Numbered from the stretch's first letter, positions 18,662-28,708 are shown. The stretch: DNA of 64,000 nt from Microcoleus sp. FACHB-68 (GCF_014695715.1 NZ_JACJOT010000003.1:284116-348115); one strand, 5' to 3'. The notes: generated by a model from the letters alone, not told the origin. A program made the numbers and translations.

Positions 18662-20857
18662 ATGTCCCGCATTAAGCGCCGTCAGTTTTTGCAATTCACC
18701 GGCTCTTTTCTTTCAACTTTAGGTTTAAGCCAGCTAGATATACAGCAGCAAGGCAACAAAATGGGTAAATTGCTGGCTCAAAGCACCCCGCGCAAACTTG
18801 CCTTGCTGGTGGGAATTAATCAATACGCTGAAGATGCCGGTTTTTCAAATTTACAAGGCTGCATCACGGATGTAGAATTACAGCGGCAACTGCTGACCTA
18901 CAGATTTGGTTTCAATCCGAAGGATATCCTGACACTGACAGACGCGCAAGCCACACGAACCGGCATTTTAAAGGCGTTTGAAGAACATTTAATTAAACAA
19001 GCCAAACCGGGAGATGTGGTGGTATTTCACTACTCCGGACACGGATCTCAAGTCGTCGATCCAGATAAAGATTATCCTGATGGTTTGAATAGTACCTTTG
19101 TGCCGGCAGATAGTAAACTACCGCCCGATTATCCCGTGAAAGGCGGTGCTGTGCAAGACATTATGGGGCACACGCTATTTTTATTAATGTCGGCATTGCA
19201 GACAGAAAATGTAACGGCGGTGCTCGATAGCTGCCACTCCGGCGGAGGTACGCGGGGGAATTTCCGGGTGCGATCCCGTGATGGCGGCAGACAACTCGAA
19301 GCGAGTGCGGCTGAGTTTGAATATCAACAGCAATGGCTTTCACGGCTGAATCTTTCTCCAGAAGAATTTATCAAACAGCGTCGCGCCGGCATCGCGAAAG
19401 GTGCGGTGATTGCCTCGACAAAACGTAATCAATTAGCTGCTGATTCGCCCTTCAGCGACTTTTTTGCCGGCGCATTTACTTATTTAATGACGCAATATCT
19501 CTGGCAGCAAACCGGCACAGAAGTGTTGGCTAATGCGATTCCGAATATTGCCCGCAGTACCACCCAGCTTTCCTTCAGCCGGCAAGAACCGATATTTGAA
19601 GTTAAACCGAATAGCGGCAACGATAACAAACCCCTGTATTTTATCAACCGGCAAACGCAGCCGGCGGAAGCAGTTGTTACTAATGTTAACGGCGATCAAG
19701 CCACATTATGGCTAGGAGGACTCGATCCCCAAAGCCTTGCTGCATTTGGGAAAGGGGCGGTTCTCACCGTTGTGGACGCCCGTGGTGGCGAACAAGGACT
19801 GGTACAGTTAGAATCTCGAAATGGATTAATTGGGCAGGGAAAATTGCTGCAAAACGCCCAGCCGGGATCGCTATTGCAGGAACGCGCACGGGGCATTCCC
19901 ACCGACATAAATCTCCGCATCGGTTTAGATTTGTCTCTTGGTAACGATGCCGGCAGCGCCAAACAAGCCATCGACGCGATCAGACGCATTGAAGTGGTGC
20001 CGGTGCAACAAAAAGAGGTGCACTACATTTTAGGACGGATGACCGGCACGTATCGCCAAGAATTACAGTCTAGGCAAATTCCCAATCTTCCAGCCGTGGA
20101 TAGTATTGGCTTATTTTCCCCCAGTTTGGAAGTGATTCCTAATTCCTTTGGGGCTGCCGGTGAGCCGGTGAGTGCTGCGGTGAGCCGGTTGCAAGCTAAA
20201 CTCAAATCACTTCTCGCCGCGCGAATTGTCAAACTTACTCTTAATAGTAATTCCTCGCGGTTGAATTTAGTTGTCTCCATGACGCCAGAAAATCAAAGCC
20301 AAGTTTTAGCGCAGTCATTCACGGCGCGGGGTGGGGGACAACCCAGTGTTCAGCCAAAGGTTGCATCAACTGTTACGCAACTGCCCTTACAAACACCGAT
20401 TCAATTTCAAATTGAGAATAAAGAATCTCGCGATCTTTATCTCAGTGTATTGGTGATTGATTCTAGTGGCGAAATTTCAGTGGTTTTTCCTAATCAGTGG
20501 ACAGCATCGGATGACGTAACACGGGTGAGTGCCGGCCAGACTCTAGCAATTCCAGACTCAAATAAAGATGGATTTAAACTGATTACCCAGGAACCCAAAG
20601 GTTTGACTGAAGTCTTGATTGTTGCCAGCAGTTTTCCCCTACGAAAAGCCCTTCAGGCATTGCGTCAATTATCCTCTCAAACGGGAGTAGGACGAGGCCC
20701 CGTGACTTTAAATCAGCCGGCGGAAGTGATGGGAGATTTACTCGATGACTTAGGAGAAACCAGTCGCGGGATGCCGGCGGCAGCAATTAATCCTGCGGTT
20801 CGTGGCATCGACACAACCCAAATGGCAGCACTCTCAATAAGTTTTGAAGTGATTTGA
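18662..20857 (+). CDS. Caspase-family (orthocaspase-like) protease with Tat-type signal
   Basis: 731 residues. The N-terminus has a twin-arginine motif (RRQFLQFTG) and a hydrophobic stretch, so export by the Tat system is likely. The caspase p20-like domain follows (about 40-320): the catalytic pair is His127 in YSGHGSQ and Cys191 in DSCHSGG, both intact. The rest contains a DUF4384-like region (about 580-660: SRDLYLSVLVIDSSGEISVVFPN-type pattern). Bacterial caspase homologues cleave after basic residues and are linked to stress death programmes. GAGGAGG lies just upstream of the ATG, an unusually good ribosome site here. The next gene encodes a second caspase-like fold (CHAT). Confidence 0.94.
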   Translation: MSRIKRRQFLQFTGSFLSTLGLSQLDIQQQGNKMGKLLAQSTPRKLALLVGINQYAEDAGFSNLQGCITDVELQRQLLTYRFGFNPKDILTLTDAQATRTGILKAFEEHLIKQAKPGDVVVFHYSGHGSQVVDPDKDYPDGLNSTFVPADSKLPPDYPVKGGAVQDIMGHTLFLLMSALQTENVTAVLDSCHSGGGTRGNFRVRSRDGGRQLEASAAEFEYQQQWLSRLNLSPEEFIKQRRAGIAKGAVIASTKRNQLAADSPFSDFFAGAFTYLMTQYLWQQTGTEVLANAIPNIARSTTQLSFSRQEPIFEVKPNSGNDNKPLYFINRQTQPAEAVVTNVNGDQATLWLGGLDPQSLAAFGKGAVLTVVDARGGEQGLVQLESRNGLIGQGKLLQNAQPGSLLQERARGIPTDINLRIGLDLSLGNDAGSAKQAIDAIRRIEVVPVQQKEVHYILGRMTGTYRQELQSRQIPNLPAVDSIGLFSPSLEVIPNSFGAAGEPVSAAVSRLQAKLKSLLAARIVKLTLNSNSSRLNLVVSMTPENQSQVLAQSFTARGGGQPSVQPKVASTVTQLPLQTPIQFQIENKESRDLYLSVLVIDSSGEISVVFPNQWTASDDVTRVSAGQTLAIPDSNKDGFKLITQEPKGLTEVLIVASSFPLRKALQALRQLSSQTGVGRGPVTLNQPAEVMGDLLDDLGETSRGMPAAAINPAVRGIDTTQMAALSISFEVI

Positions 20858-20880
20858 GTTTATCAATTCCTGCAAAAAAA

Positions 20881-21012
20881 TAGATTCATCTGCGTTTATC
20901 TGCGTGCATCTGCGGTTAATTTAATAGGCTGCCGGTGTACCGCTCAAATAATAATTTGATTAGTTTTTAGCCACGGGTGGACACAGATAAACGCCGATAA
21001 ATACAGATGAGT
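20881..21012. repeat. Imperfect inverted repeat of CATCTGCGTTTATCTGCG type
   Basis: Left arm contains ATTCATCTGCGTTTATCTGCG, right arm the degenerate complement CACAGATAAACGCCGATAAATACAGATGAG. A related arm, AAATAAACACAGATGAACAG, occurs at 59419-59438. It appears to be a dispersed repeat family. Confidence 0.65.
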
Positions 21013-21092
21013 TAACGCTTGGTGTCTAAAATTAACCGCTCATTCAAAATTTTTGTTTGGAAACTCATAATTAATTCTTTGATCTTAATCGT

Positions 21093-24000
21093 ATGCAAAC
21101 TCAAAAAATAGTCCGTAGCGCCCTCTTTACATTTCTATCTACTCTTCTCCTTAATTCTCAATTCATCCCGAATCGCAGATCCCAAATCCATCAGGGTGGG
21201 GTGTTAGCACAAGCCCCTAATAACCTTGAAGCAGAAGCATCACGACTGTTAACTCAAGGTGCTCAGCAGTTAAAAGCCAATCAAGTTGAAGCAGCAATTG
21301 AATCTTGGCAGCAAGCACTAACTATCTACCGGCAACTTAAAAACCGACAGGGAGAGGTATGGACTTTAGGCAACCTTGGAGCTGCTTACTACAGTATTAA
21401 TAACTACAATAAAGCGATTGAATACTATCAGCAAAGTTTAGCCATTGCCCAAGAAATCAATGACCCAAAAGGGCAACTATACGCTCTTGGAAATTTGGGA
21501 ATTGCTTACAATGATTTGGGCAATTATGAAAAGGCGATGGAGTATCACGAGCAAGATTTAGCGCTGGCACGAAAGCTTGGAGATAAATCGGGTGAGGGAT
21601 CGGCACTTAATGATTTGGGAAATGTATACAAAGCTTTGGGAGACTATGCCAAAGCCCTTGAGGCGTACGAGCAAAGTTTAGCATTTGCACGAGAACTCAA
21701 AGATCGCCGGGGAGAAGCGAATGCGCTGGGCAATCTTGCAGTTGTTTACAAGAATTTTGGCAATTATACCAAAGCAATTGAAAATAACGAGCAGACGCTC
21801 ATGATTATGCGAGAAATTGGCAATCGGGGAGGAGAAGCTATCATTTTATCGAACTTAGGCGATGATTATTATGCACTAAGCAATTATCCCAAAGCGATTG
21901 AAATGTATGAGCAAAGTTTAGCGATCTTTCAATCCCTCAAACATCGGCTGGGAGAAGCGAATGCGTTGGGCAATTTAGGACGCACCTACAAAGCGCAAAG
22001 CAACTATTCCAAGGCAATAGAATTTTACCGGCAGACTTTAGATATCTCGCGAGAAATTGGCTATCGCAGTGGTGAGGCAACCACGCTCAACTTGTTGGGA
22101 ACGGTTTACCACGATCAAGGTGACGTGACTCAGGCGATTAATTTATATCAGCAGAGTTTGAGCATTGCACGAGAAATTCGCAATCCTTCAAGTGAGGGGA
22201 ATATTCTGGGAAATTTGGCAAGTGCTTACCAGGAGTTGGGCGAGTATGCCAAGGCAATTGAACAATACGAGCAGACTTTATCAATTATGCAATCCCTAAG
22301 CGCTCGCCAGGAAGAGGCAACAGTGCTGGGCAATCTCGGAACAGTCTATTTTGAGGTGGGAGAGTATGCCAAAGCAATTGAAAAGTACAACCAACACTTA
22401 GCGATTTCCTTAGAAATTGGCGATCGTGATGGGCAGGGAAACGCGCTGGGAAATTTGGGAATTGTTTACCGCGAGATAGGCGAGTATGCTAAAGCGATTG
22501 ATTACCACGAGAAACAACTGGCGATTGCTAAAGAAATTGGTGATCGCAGCGCAGAGGGGACGGCTTTGGGACAGATCGGTCTTGTTTACGATGACCAGAG
22601 TGAGTACGCCCAAGCTATTAATTACTATAAGCAGCATTTGGCGGTGGCGCGAGAAGTTGGCAACCGACTGGGGGAAGCAAAGGCGCTGGGAAATATGGGA
22701 TTGGCTTATCATTTCCTGAATGATTATGAGAAAGCTATAGAATATGACCGGCAGAGTTTGGAGATTGTCAGGGACATTAAAAATCCGATTTCAGAAGGGT
22801 CTATTCTAAATAATTTAGGGCTGTCCCTGTTTCGATCTGGAAATTTACCTGAAGCCGAAAAAACGCTGCGTGCCGGCATTCAAGTTTTAGAATCTCTCAG
22901 AGCCGGTTTAAAAGATAATGATGCGCTGAAAGTGTCAATCTTTGAAACCCAAAGAAATACCTACACGACATTGGAACAAGTGTTAATTGCTCAAAATAAA
23001 CCCGAAGCAGCGCTGGAAATGGCAGAGCGAGGGCGAGCTAGAGCATTTATAGAATTATTAGCAGGCCGGCTATCTCCTGAAACTGCTGCTCAAATTGCGC
23101 CGCCAAATATCGAGCAAATTAAACAAATTGCCAAACAGCAAAATGCAACATTAGTTGAATATTCCATTATTTATGATGATTTCAATGTTAAAAATAAACA
23201 AAGTTATCAAGAATCAGAATTATTTATTTGGGTGGTTAAGCCGACAGGTGAAGTTGCATTTCGTCGAAGCGATCTCAAATCCCTATGGCAACAACAAAAT
23301 ACGTCTCTTTCCCAACTCGTTACTAACAGCCGAGAATCTATAGGTGTTCGGGGTCGCGGGTTGGGAACCATTGCGAGGGTGAGTGAAACTGAGCCGGCAA
23401 ATCGGCTGCAACAACTTCATCAGTTACTTATTTCACCGATTGCAGATTTGTTGCCGGCAGATCCAGAAGCCCGTGTGACATTTATCCCGCAAAAACAACT
23501 ATTTCTCGTTCCTTTCGCCGCTTTACAAGATCAAGCCGGCAAATACCTGATTGAAAAACACACAATTGTCATAGCGCCGGCAATTCAAGTGCTGGATTTA
23601 ACCCACCGGCAACGGCAACAAATTTCAGGGACAAAGACGTTGGTTGTTGGCAATCCCACGATGCCAAGCATTTCGTTAAAACCAGGAGAGCCGCCCCAGC
23701 AGTTACCCAGTTTACCAGGGGCACAACGGGAAGCCTTGGCGATTGCTCAAATACTCAACACTCAAGGGATCACCGGCGCTGCTGCCACCAAGGAGGCAAT
23801 TACAAAGCAAATGCCTGCCGCGCGGCTAATTCATTTGGCAACCCACGGCTTATTAGATGATTTTCAGGGATCAGGCATACCGGGGGCAATTGCACTCGCC
23901 CCTTCTAAAGGTGACACAGGTTTGCTGAGTGCCGGTGAAATTTTACAGCTGAAACTTAATGCCGATTTAGTCGTCCTCAGTGCTTGTGATACGGCTGGGG

Positions 24001-24251
24001 GACGCATCACCGGCGATGGGGTTATTGGGTTATCTCGCGCTTTGATTGGTGCCGGTGTGCCTAGCACGATTGTGTCACTGTGGGCAGTTCCAGACGCCCC
24101 AACCGCATCCTTAATGACTGAATTTTACCGGCATCTTCTGCAAAAGCAGGACAAAGCCCAAGCCCTCCGCAGCGCCATGCTTACCACGATGCAACAACAC
24201 CCCAATCCCAAGGACTGGGCCGCTTTTACTCTGATTGGTGAGGCATTATAA
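21093..24251 (+). CDS. Secreted TPR-CHAT protein (caspase-like peptidase)
   Basis: 1052 residues. A hydrophobic N-terminus (about 8-22) ending near AQA suggests export. At least thirteen 40-residue Kinesin-light-chain-like TPRs follow (about 50-610; pattern A..LGNLG..Y...G.Y.KAIE.YEQ.L.I..E.G), then a CHAT domain (about 690-1050) with His918 in LATHG and Cys965 in SACDTAGG. CHAT is the caspase/separase-related fold, so this should be an active cysteine peptidase with a TPR sensing or docking arm. It follows the caspase gene in the same direction, 235 bp apart. The well-studied TPR-CHAT of type III-E CRISPR is a relative, but no cas gene is nearby. Confidence 0.93.
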   Translation: MQTQKIVRSALFTFLSTLLLNSQFIPNRRSQIHQGGVLAQAPNNLEAEASRLLTQGAQQLKANQVEAAIESWQQALTIYRQLKNRQGEVWTLGNLGAAYYSINNYNKAIEYYQQSLAIAQEINDPKGQLYALGNLGIAYNDLGNYEKAMEYHEQDLALARKLGDKSGEGSALNDLGNVYKALGDYAKALEAYEQSLAFARELKDRRGEANALGNLAVVYKNFGNYTKAIENNEQTLMIMREIGNRGGEAIILSNLGDDYYALSNYPKAIEMYEQSLAIFQSLKHRLGEANALGNLGRTYKAQSNYSKAIEFYRQTLDISREIGYRSGEATTLNLLGTVYHDQGDVTQAINLYQQSLSIAREIRNPSSEGNILGNLASAYQELGEYAKAIEQYEQTLSIMQSLSARQEEATVLGNLGTVYFEVGEYAKAIEKYNQHLAISLEIGDRDGQGNALGNLGIVYREIGEYAKAIDYHEKQLAIAKEIGDRSAEGTALGQIGLVYDDQSEYAQAINYYKQHLAVAREVGNRLGEAKALGNMGLAYHFLNDYEKAIEYDRQSLEIVRDIKNPISEGSILNNLGLSLFRSGNLPEAEKTLRAGIQVLESLRAGLKDNDALKVSIFETQRNTYTTLEQVLIAQNKPEAALEMAERGRARAFIELLAGRLSPETAAQIAPPNIEQIKQIAKQQNATLVEYSIIYDDFNVKNKQSYQESELFIWVVKPTGEVAFRRSDLKSLWQQQNTSLSQLVTNSRESIGVRGRGLGTIARVSETEPANRLQQLHQLLISPIADLLPADPEARVTFIPQKQLFLVPFAALQDQAGKYLIEKHTIVIAPAIQVLDLTHRQRQQISGTKTLVVGNPTMPSISLKPGEPPQQLPSLPGAQREALAIAQILNTQGITGAAATKEAITKQMPAARLIHLATHGLLDDFQGSGIPGAIALAPSKGDTGLLSAGEILQLKLNADLVVLSACDTAGGRITGDGVIGLSRALIGAGVPSTIVSLWAVPDAPTASLMTEFYRHLLQKQDKAQALRSAMLTTMQQHPNPKDWAAFTLIGEAL

Positions 24252-24381
24252 AGCCGATTTGACGTTCAATTTCTTCTTTCTTAATCGATCTTGGTGCCTC
24301 TAGCCTGGTTGCCAAATTGCCGAATTTAACACAGCCAGACTAGAAATTGCCACACCATGTATGGATTTTTATGTAAAATTG

Positions 24382-24410
24382 TTGACATTATCGAAAACAG
24401 GACGTGAAAT
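24382..24410 (+). promoter_or_regulatory. Predicted sigma70-type promoter for the 60-aa membrane protein
   Basis: Perfect TTGACA at 24382-24387, a 17-bp spacer and TGAAAT at 24405-24410, about 65 bp upstream of the gene. Confidence 0.5.
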
Positions 24411-24475
24411 AGAAATCCGCAAGAGACTGGCGAGAGCGCTGCCCAACACCATAGCAAAAGGAGAGTTAATCAACG

Positions 24476-24658
24476 ATGAGAGAAATTCTTAGCATTTTCA
24501 CCCCTGTGATTGCCACTATCGCAACGGCTTACATTATGGCAGTGTTAGGTCTTGTACTCCCCGAAGTGTTTGGAGTTTTAGAGGGCATTCCACAGTGGAT
24601 GTGGACAGCGGTTTTGTTGTCGCTAACAGTATCAGTTTATAAATATCGCTGCTATTGA
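24476..24658 (+). CDS. Small two-helix membrane protein, unknown function
   Basis: 60 residues, two hydrophobic helices (about 8-32 and 40-53) with a short Pro/Trp loop (EGIPQWMW) and a basic-aromatic tail (YKYRCY). I do not recognise the family. It looks real because AAGGAG lies 9-14 nt before the ATG, a perfect TTGACA promoter element lies upstream, and a GC-rich hairpin with a T-run follows: a complete single-gene transcription unit. Confidence 0.6.
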   Translation: MREILSIFTPVIATIATAYIMAVLGLVLPEVFGVLEGIPQWMWTAVLLSLTVSVYKYRCY

Positions 24659-24720
24659 GGGATACGGCAGTTGCCTAAAAAGCTGTTGAGTTCGCTTATT
24701 AGCCAATTCTCATGTTTTCA

Positions 24721-24751
24721 AGGGGCCATCCATATATTTGCCCCTGTTTTT
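24721..24751 (+). terminator. Rho-independent terminator after the small membrane protein
   Basis: AGGGGC (24721-24726) pairs with GCCCCT (24740-24745) across a 13-nt loop, followed by G and five T. Confidence 0.75.
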
Positions 24752-25100
24752 CGTGTTAATTTTGCTTGATTAAGCTTAAAGTTATTTTTTACTTTGTATG
24801 ATAGATGTCATACATTTTCTGGCTTTATCTGTATATACCTGCCAGCACTCTGCATTTATCTAGGGTAAAAAAATCAACTTTAGCAATAAGTCGAGACGCT
24901 CAAACCTACAGATAAAAAAATAAGAGTGCCGGCTGCAATCGTACTCGATTCAAAAAGAAACAGTAACCGTTTGCTTGCAGCCTCAAAAATATTCCCCTAA
25001 AAATTTGACACAACGCTGTGGGAAAAAACCAACTCTTTCACAAAACCTTGGAACTTTAGAGCAAAATTAAGCGCTGACAATTTAATAGAAACCGGCACAT
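24752..25100. other. AT-rich intergenic region
   Basis: About 350 bp between a terminator and the 3' end of the next (minus-strand) gene. No gene, tRNA or repeat recognised. Confidence 0.5.
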
Positions 25101-25304
25101 TTAATCGACTACTCGGAGCAACCCTCTGCGTAAGGCGTCGAACACACGGTCAATCTGCTCTTGCTCTTGCGGGGTGAGTGTGTCTTTGGATAGCAGCGTC
25201 TTCATAAATAATTGTTGATCGGCGCGTGTAATCCGGTAGGAGGTAAAAATTTTCTTGATGACCTGATCGAGACTAGATTCGGGGAAATGCGCTTGAGTTT
25301 GCAT
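25101..25304 (-). CDS. Small conserved-looking cyanobacterial protein, unknown function
   Basis: 67 residues, mostly charged helix (SSLDQVIKKIF, ITRADQQLFMKTLL, TPQEQEQIDRVFDALRRGLL). No Cys, signal or membrane segment. The pattern of a helix-turn-helix-sized all-alpha protein is seen in several short cyanobacterial proteins, but I cannot name the family. The ATG lacks a clear ribosome site. The gene is upstream-separated by 215 bp from the EcsC-like gene on the same strand. Confidence 0.65.
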   Translation of the reverse strand: MQTQAHFPESSLDQVIKKIFTSYRITRADQQLFMKTLLSKDTLTPQEQEQIDRVFDALRRGLLRVVD

Positions 25305-25520
25305 AGGACTACCGCAACACTAAGGTTATCCTTACGTTTATTAAATACTCCTGAACGCTGATTGCCGATTGGGTAGCCGGCAGTGCAGGACAGAGGCGAA
25401 AGAAAGAGAAGTGCGCTTGCAGGGGTGAAGGATAAATTGCTTAACCCTTCACATTTCAAACTTAACTCTTCACTCTTCCTTATTTTGCTCATCTGCACTC
25501 AAGGCTTCGCATCCGTGTAG

Positions 25521-26795
25521 TTACTGGATTGCGTCAATTTTGGTATTTAATTTTGTTGTAATGGTTGCGATGACTTCAGATTCTGCCGGCGAAGTAATTT
25601 GGTCGAGTTTAACGATTTTATCGCACTGCCCTAGCAGGGCCACCGCAAAATCACGATTAAGGCGCTCAAGCAGTGCCTCTAAAGGTTGAGGGGATTGCAA
25701 ATTGGTAGAAATGACCTCCAGGGAAGCGGGACTGAGGTTTAGCGGTTGCAATTCGGGCACAATGTCGTCGCGAGATTTCCCCGGATTGCCGGCTAAAATC
25801 AGGTGGGCTAAAATGCCATCCATAATCGCTTGTTGCTCTAGCGCCACCTCTTGATATTTCTCGCTCTGCGCCTGAGTTTGCGAGAGGGTTTCTTTAGAAG
25901 TGAGCGGGTTTTGCTTGGCTTCATAGAACCGGCACGCCGCATATCCCAGTGAATACAACATCACCGCATTCGCACTCGCACCAATCGCCGCACCGGCTGC
26001 CGGTAATGTCCGCAACAACCCCAAGCCGGCTTTAATTGCCCGTGATCCGCCTAGCGCCAGCCCGAAAATTGCCAAAACTTCGCCTTTGCGTGCCGGATCT
26101 TGCAAATCCATCCCATAGGCGGCAGCGATTTGATAAACCATTTCCGCTTGTAATAGCGTTGTTGTCATCAAATCAACCCCCAAGGTTGCCGCCGCTACCC
26201 CAGGCACCAAGCTCGTTACCAGTCCAATGCCGCCGGCATAAAACGACTTCTCCAGCATCAAATGATGAGCAATCTGACTCGGTGATTGATTTGGATGTTT
26301 TTGCTTGAGCTGTTGCACTGCCTCCTGCGCTTTCACCACATCCACGCGATCCACAATTCTCACCAACCAATCCACCTGCAACACCTGAGTGGCATATCGC
26401 AACAGTGGGTTATCTCCCACAAAAGCAACCGCCACACCGGCTCCTTGCGCCGCTTGAGAGAACATTCGTTGTGTTTGTTTGGCAGCAGCTTCTCCCGCAT
26501 GAGCAACCGCCTTACCCGCTTGAGATGCCGTATTCCCGATAGCTTCTCCCACATTTGCAGCCGTTTCTACCACCGCCTTACCCGTCTGCGATGCTTTATT
26601 GCCGATTGCACCGCCAACGCCGGTGACTTTCTCCGTAACAGACTCCCAAACCGAATTTTTTTCATCTTCAGATGAATCTGCCGGCACCTCAGTAATTTTG
26701 CGGGACTCGTCTGCCGGCTTGTTACGATTGGAAATCCCATCACCTGAGTTTGCCGGTTGATTTGGCTCAAATGCTGGATGCTGGTTGTCGCTCAT
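25521..26795 (-). CDS. EcsC-like protein with N-terminal amphipathic repeats
   Basis: 424 residues. Residues 1-50 are polar and disordered. Residues 50-115 hold repeated Gly/Ala helices (GGAIGNKASQTGKAV, GEAIGNTASQAGKAV) of the type that line lipid surfaces. The central part (about 125-310) contains Gly-rich hydrophobic helices (GGIGLVTSLVPGVAAATLGVD, then YGMDLQDPARKGEVLAIFGLA) resembling EcsC-family proteins, whose role is unclear but which are membrane-associated. The tail is a charged helical region. I am confident that it is a real gene, less so of the family. It is transcribed away from the GH57 gene. Confidence 0.7.
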   Translation of the reverse strand: MSDNQHPAFEPNQPANSGDGISNRNKPADESRKITEVPADSSEDEKNSVWESVTEKVTGVGGAIGNKASQTGKAVVETAANVGEAIGNTASQAGKAVAHAGEAAAKQTQRMFSQAAQGAGVAVAFVGDNPLLRYATQVLQVDWLVRIVDRVDVVKAQEAVQQLKQKHPNQSPSQIAHHLMLEKSFYAGGIGLVTSLVPGVAAATLGVDLMTTTLLQAEMVYQIAAAYGMDLQDPARKGEVLAIFGLALGGSRAIKAGLGLLRTLPAAGAAIGASANAVMLYSLGYAACRFYEAKQNPLTSKETLSQTQAQSEKYQEVALEQQAIMDGILAHLILAGNPGKSRDDIVPELQPLNLSPASLEVISTNLQSPQPLEALLERLNRDFAVALLGQCDKIVKLDQITSPAESEVIATITTKLNTKIDAIQ

Positions 26796-27118
26796 ATCAA
26801 TTTTGGGTGGGTAAATTTTACCTTGGGTGTTATCGCTAAAAGCATTACTATGGAAGAATTACAGCTTTTTGTTTTCTAAATTACATTAATGTATCGGATT
26901 TTATATTATTAGCTATCCTCCAATTTGATAGATGCAAATCCCTCGCTGACAACAGCCATAATTTCAGATCGAGTCATCTGTCTTAGGAAACATTTTTTAG
27001 ATGAAATTTTAGCCGATGATTGCTCTTTCGTTCCCCTTTCATCTTAAAATCTTTAAATATTGTAAAATTCCCCGGCTCCCAATCGGTTCTGCATTTAACC
27101 ACGATCCTTGAGTAATTT
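26796..27118. other. Divergent promoter region between the EcsC-like gene and GH57 gene
   Basis: About 320 bp, AT-rich. Must contain both promoters. No palindrome or known operator noticed. Confidence 0.5.
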
Positions 27119-28708
27119 ATGGCTATTGGCTACCTCGCCCTTGTTCTACACGCCCATCTTCCCTTTGTCCGACACCCTGAAAGTGATTATGTATTAGAAG
27201 AAGAATGGCTATATGAAGCCATCACAGAAACCTACATTCCTTTACTGCGAGTATTTGAAGGATTAAAGCAAGACGGCATTGACTTCAAAATAACCATGAG
27301 CATGACACCGCCATTGGTGTCAATGCTGCGCGATCCACTACTGCAAGAACGCTACAGCGAACACTTGGCCAAACTTGAAGAACTGGCCGAGATGGAAGTT
27401 GAACATAACAAACATAATGGCCATATCCGCTACCTTGCCGAGCACTACGCCACAGAGTTTCACGAAGCTCGCGAGTATTGGGAGCATCATAAAGGCGATC
27501 TTGTTAGCGCCTTCAAGCAGTTCTCAGACACTAACAATCTAGAAATCATCACCTGCGGGGCGACCCACGGCTACCTGCCGCTGATGAAAATGTATCCCCA
27601 GGCAGTTTGGTCGCAAATTCAAGTTGCCTGCGAACACTACGAAGAAAACTTTGGCAGGTCTCCTAAAGGAATTTGGCTGCCGGAATGCGCCTACTATGAA
27701 GGGCTAGACCGGATGCTTGCCGATGCCGGCTTGCGTTATTTCCTCACTGATGGCCACGGCATCCTCTATGCGCGTCCCCGCCCACGCTTTGGCACCTACG
27801 CCCCCATCTATACTGAGTGTGGCGTCGCTGCCTTCGGTCGCGATCATGAATCCTCACAACAAGTTTGGTCGTCTGAAGTCGGCTATCCCGGTGCCGCAGA
27901 ATATCGGGAATTTTACAAAGACTTGGGTTGGGAAGCGGAATACGATTACATCAAACCCTACATCATGCCCAACGGCCAGCGGAAGAACGTTGGCATCAAA
28001 TACCACAAGATCACAGGTCGAGGTCTGGGTTTAGGAGATAAAGCGCTTTACGATCCTTACTGGGCACGGGAAAAGACGGCTGAACACGCCGGCAACTTCA
28101 TGTTCAACCGTGAACGCCAAGTGCAACACCTGCACGGCATCATGCAGCGTCCTCCCATTATCGTTTCACCCTACGACGCTGAGTTATTCGGTCACTGGTG
28201 GTATGAAGGCCCTTCGTTTATCAATTACCTGTTCCGCAAGAGTTGGTATGACCAAGGGACATATAGCATGACCCACTTGGCCGATTACCTGCGCGAGAAC
28301 CCCGCTCAGCAAGTCGCCCGCCCCTCCCAATCGAGTTGGGGTTATAAGGGTTTCCACGAATACTGGCTCAATGATACCAATGCCTGGGTTTATCCCCATT
28401 TGCACAAAGCCGCAGAACGGATGATTGAGCTGGGCAAGCTTGAGCCGGCAGATGAGCTGGAGTGGCGGGCGCTCAATCAAGCAGCGCGGGAAGTCTTGCT
28501 GGCACAATCTTCTGACTGGGCCTTTATTATGCGTACCGGCACAATGGTGCCCTATGCCGTGCGCCGGACGCGCTCACACCTGATGCGCTTCAATAAGCTC
28601 TACGACGAAATTAAGATGGGCAAAATTGATAGCGGCTGGCTGGAAAAAGTCGAAGAAATCGACAATATCTTCCCCAACATCAACTACCGCGTCTACCGGC
28701 CTTTGTAA
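27119..28708 (+). CDS. 1,4-alpha-glucan branching enzyme, GH57 type
   Basis: 529 residues. The N-terminus LVLHAHLPFVRHPE is the GH57 conserved region 1. The catalytic nucleophile is Glu189 in IWLPECAYYEG and the acid/base is Asp353 in YDAELFGHWWYEGP; both positions match characterised archaeal GH57 branching enzymes. The C-terminal DUF1957-type helical domain is complete (SDWAFIMRTGT, then Y..RR...H..RF). It introduces alpha-1,6 branches into glycogen in the cytosol. Many cyanobacteria carry it beside GH13 GlgB. No other glycogen genes are nearby. A terminator lies 165 bp downstream after short tandem repeats. Confidence 0.93.
   Translation: MAIGYLALVLHAHLPFVRHPESDYVLEEEWLYEAITETYIPLLRVFEGLKQDGIDFKITMSMTPPLVSMLRDPLLQERYSEHLAKLEELAEMEVEHNKHNGHIRYLAEHYATEFHEAREYWEHHKGDLVSAFKQFSDTNNLEIITCGATHGYLPLMKMYPQAVWSQIQVACEHYEENFGRSPKGIWLPECAYYEGLDRMLADAGLRYFLTDGHGILYARPRPRFGTYAPIYTECGVAAFGRDHESSQQVWSSEVGYPGAAEYREFYKDLGWEAEYDYIKPYIMPNGQRKNVGIKYHKITGRGLGLGDKALYDPYWAREKTAEHAGNFMFNRERQVQHLHGIMQRPPIIVSPYDAELFGHWWYEGPSFINYLFRKSWYDQGTYSMTHLADYLRENPAQQVARPSQSSWGYKGFHEYWLNDTNAWVYPHLHKAAERMIELGKLEPADELEWRALNQAAREVLLAQSSDWAFIMRTGTMVPYAVRRTRSHLMRFNKLYDEIKMGKIDSGWLEKVEEIDNIFPNINYRVYRPL

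Noticed and set aside
21093..24251. TPR-CHAT considered as a type III-E CRISPR component
   Set aside because: No Cas7-11-like gene, array or other cas gene in the window; TPR-CHAT proteins are common alone.
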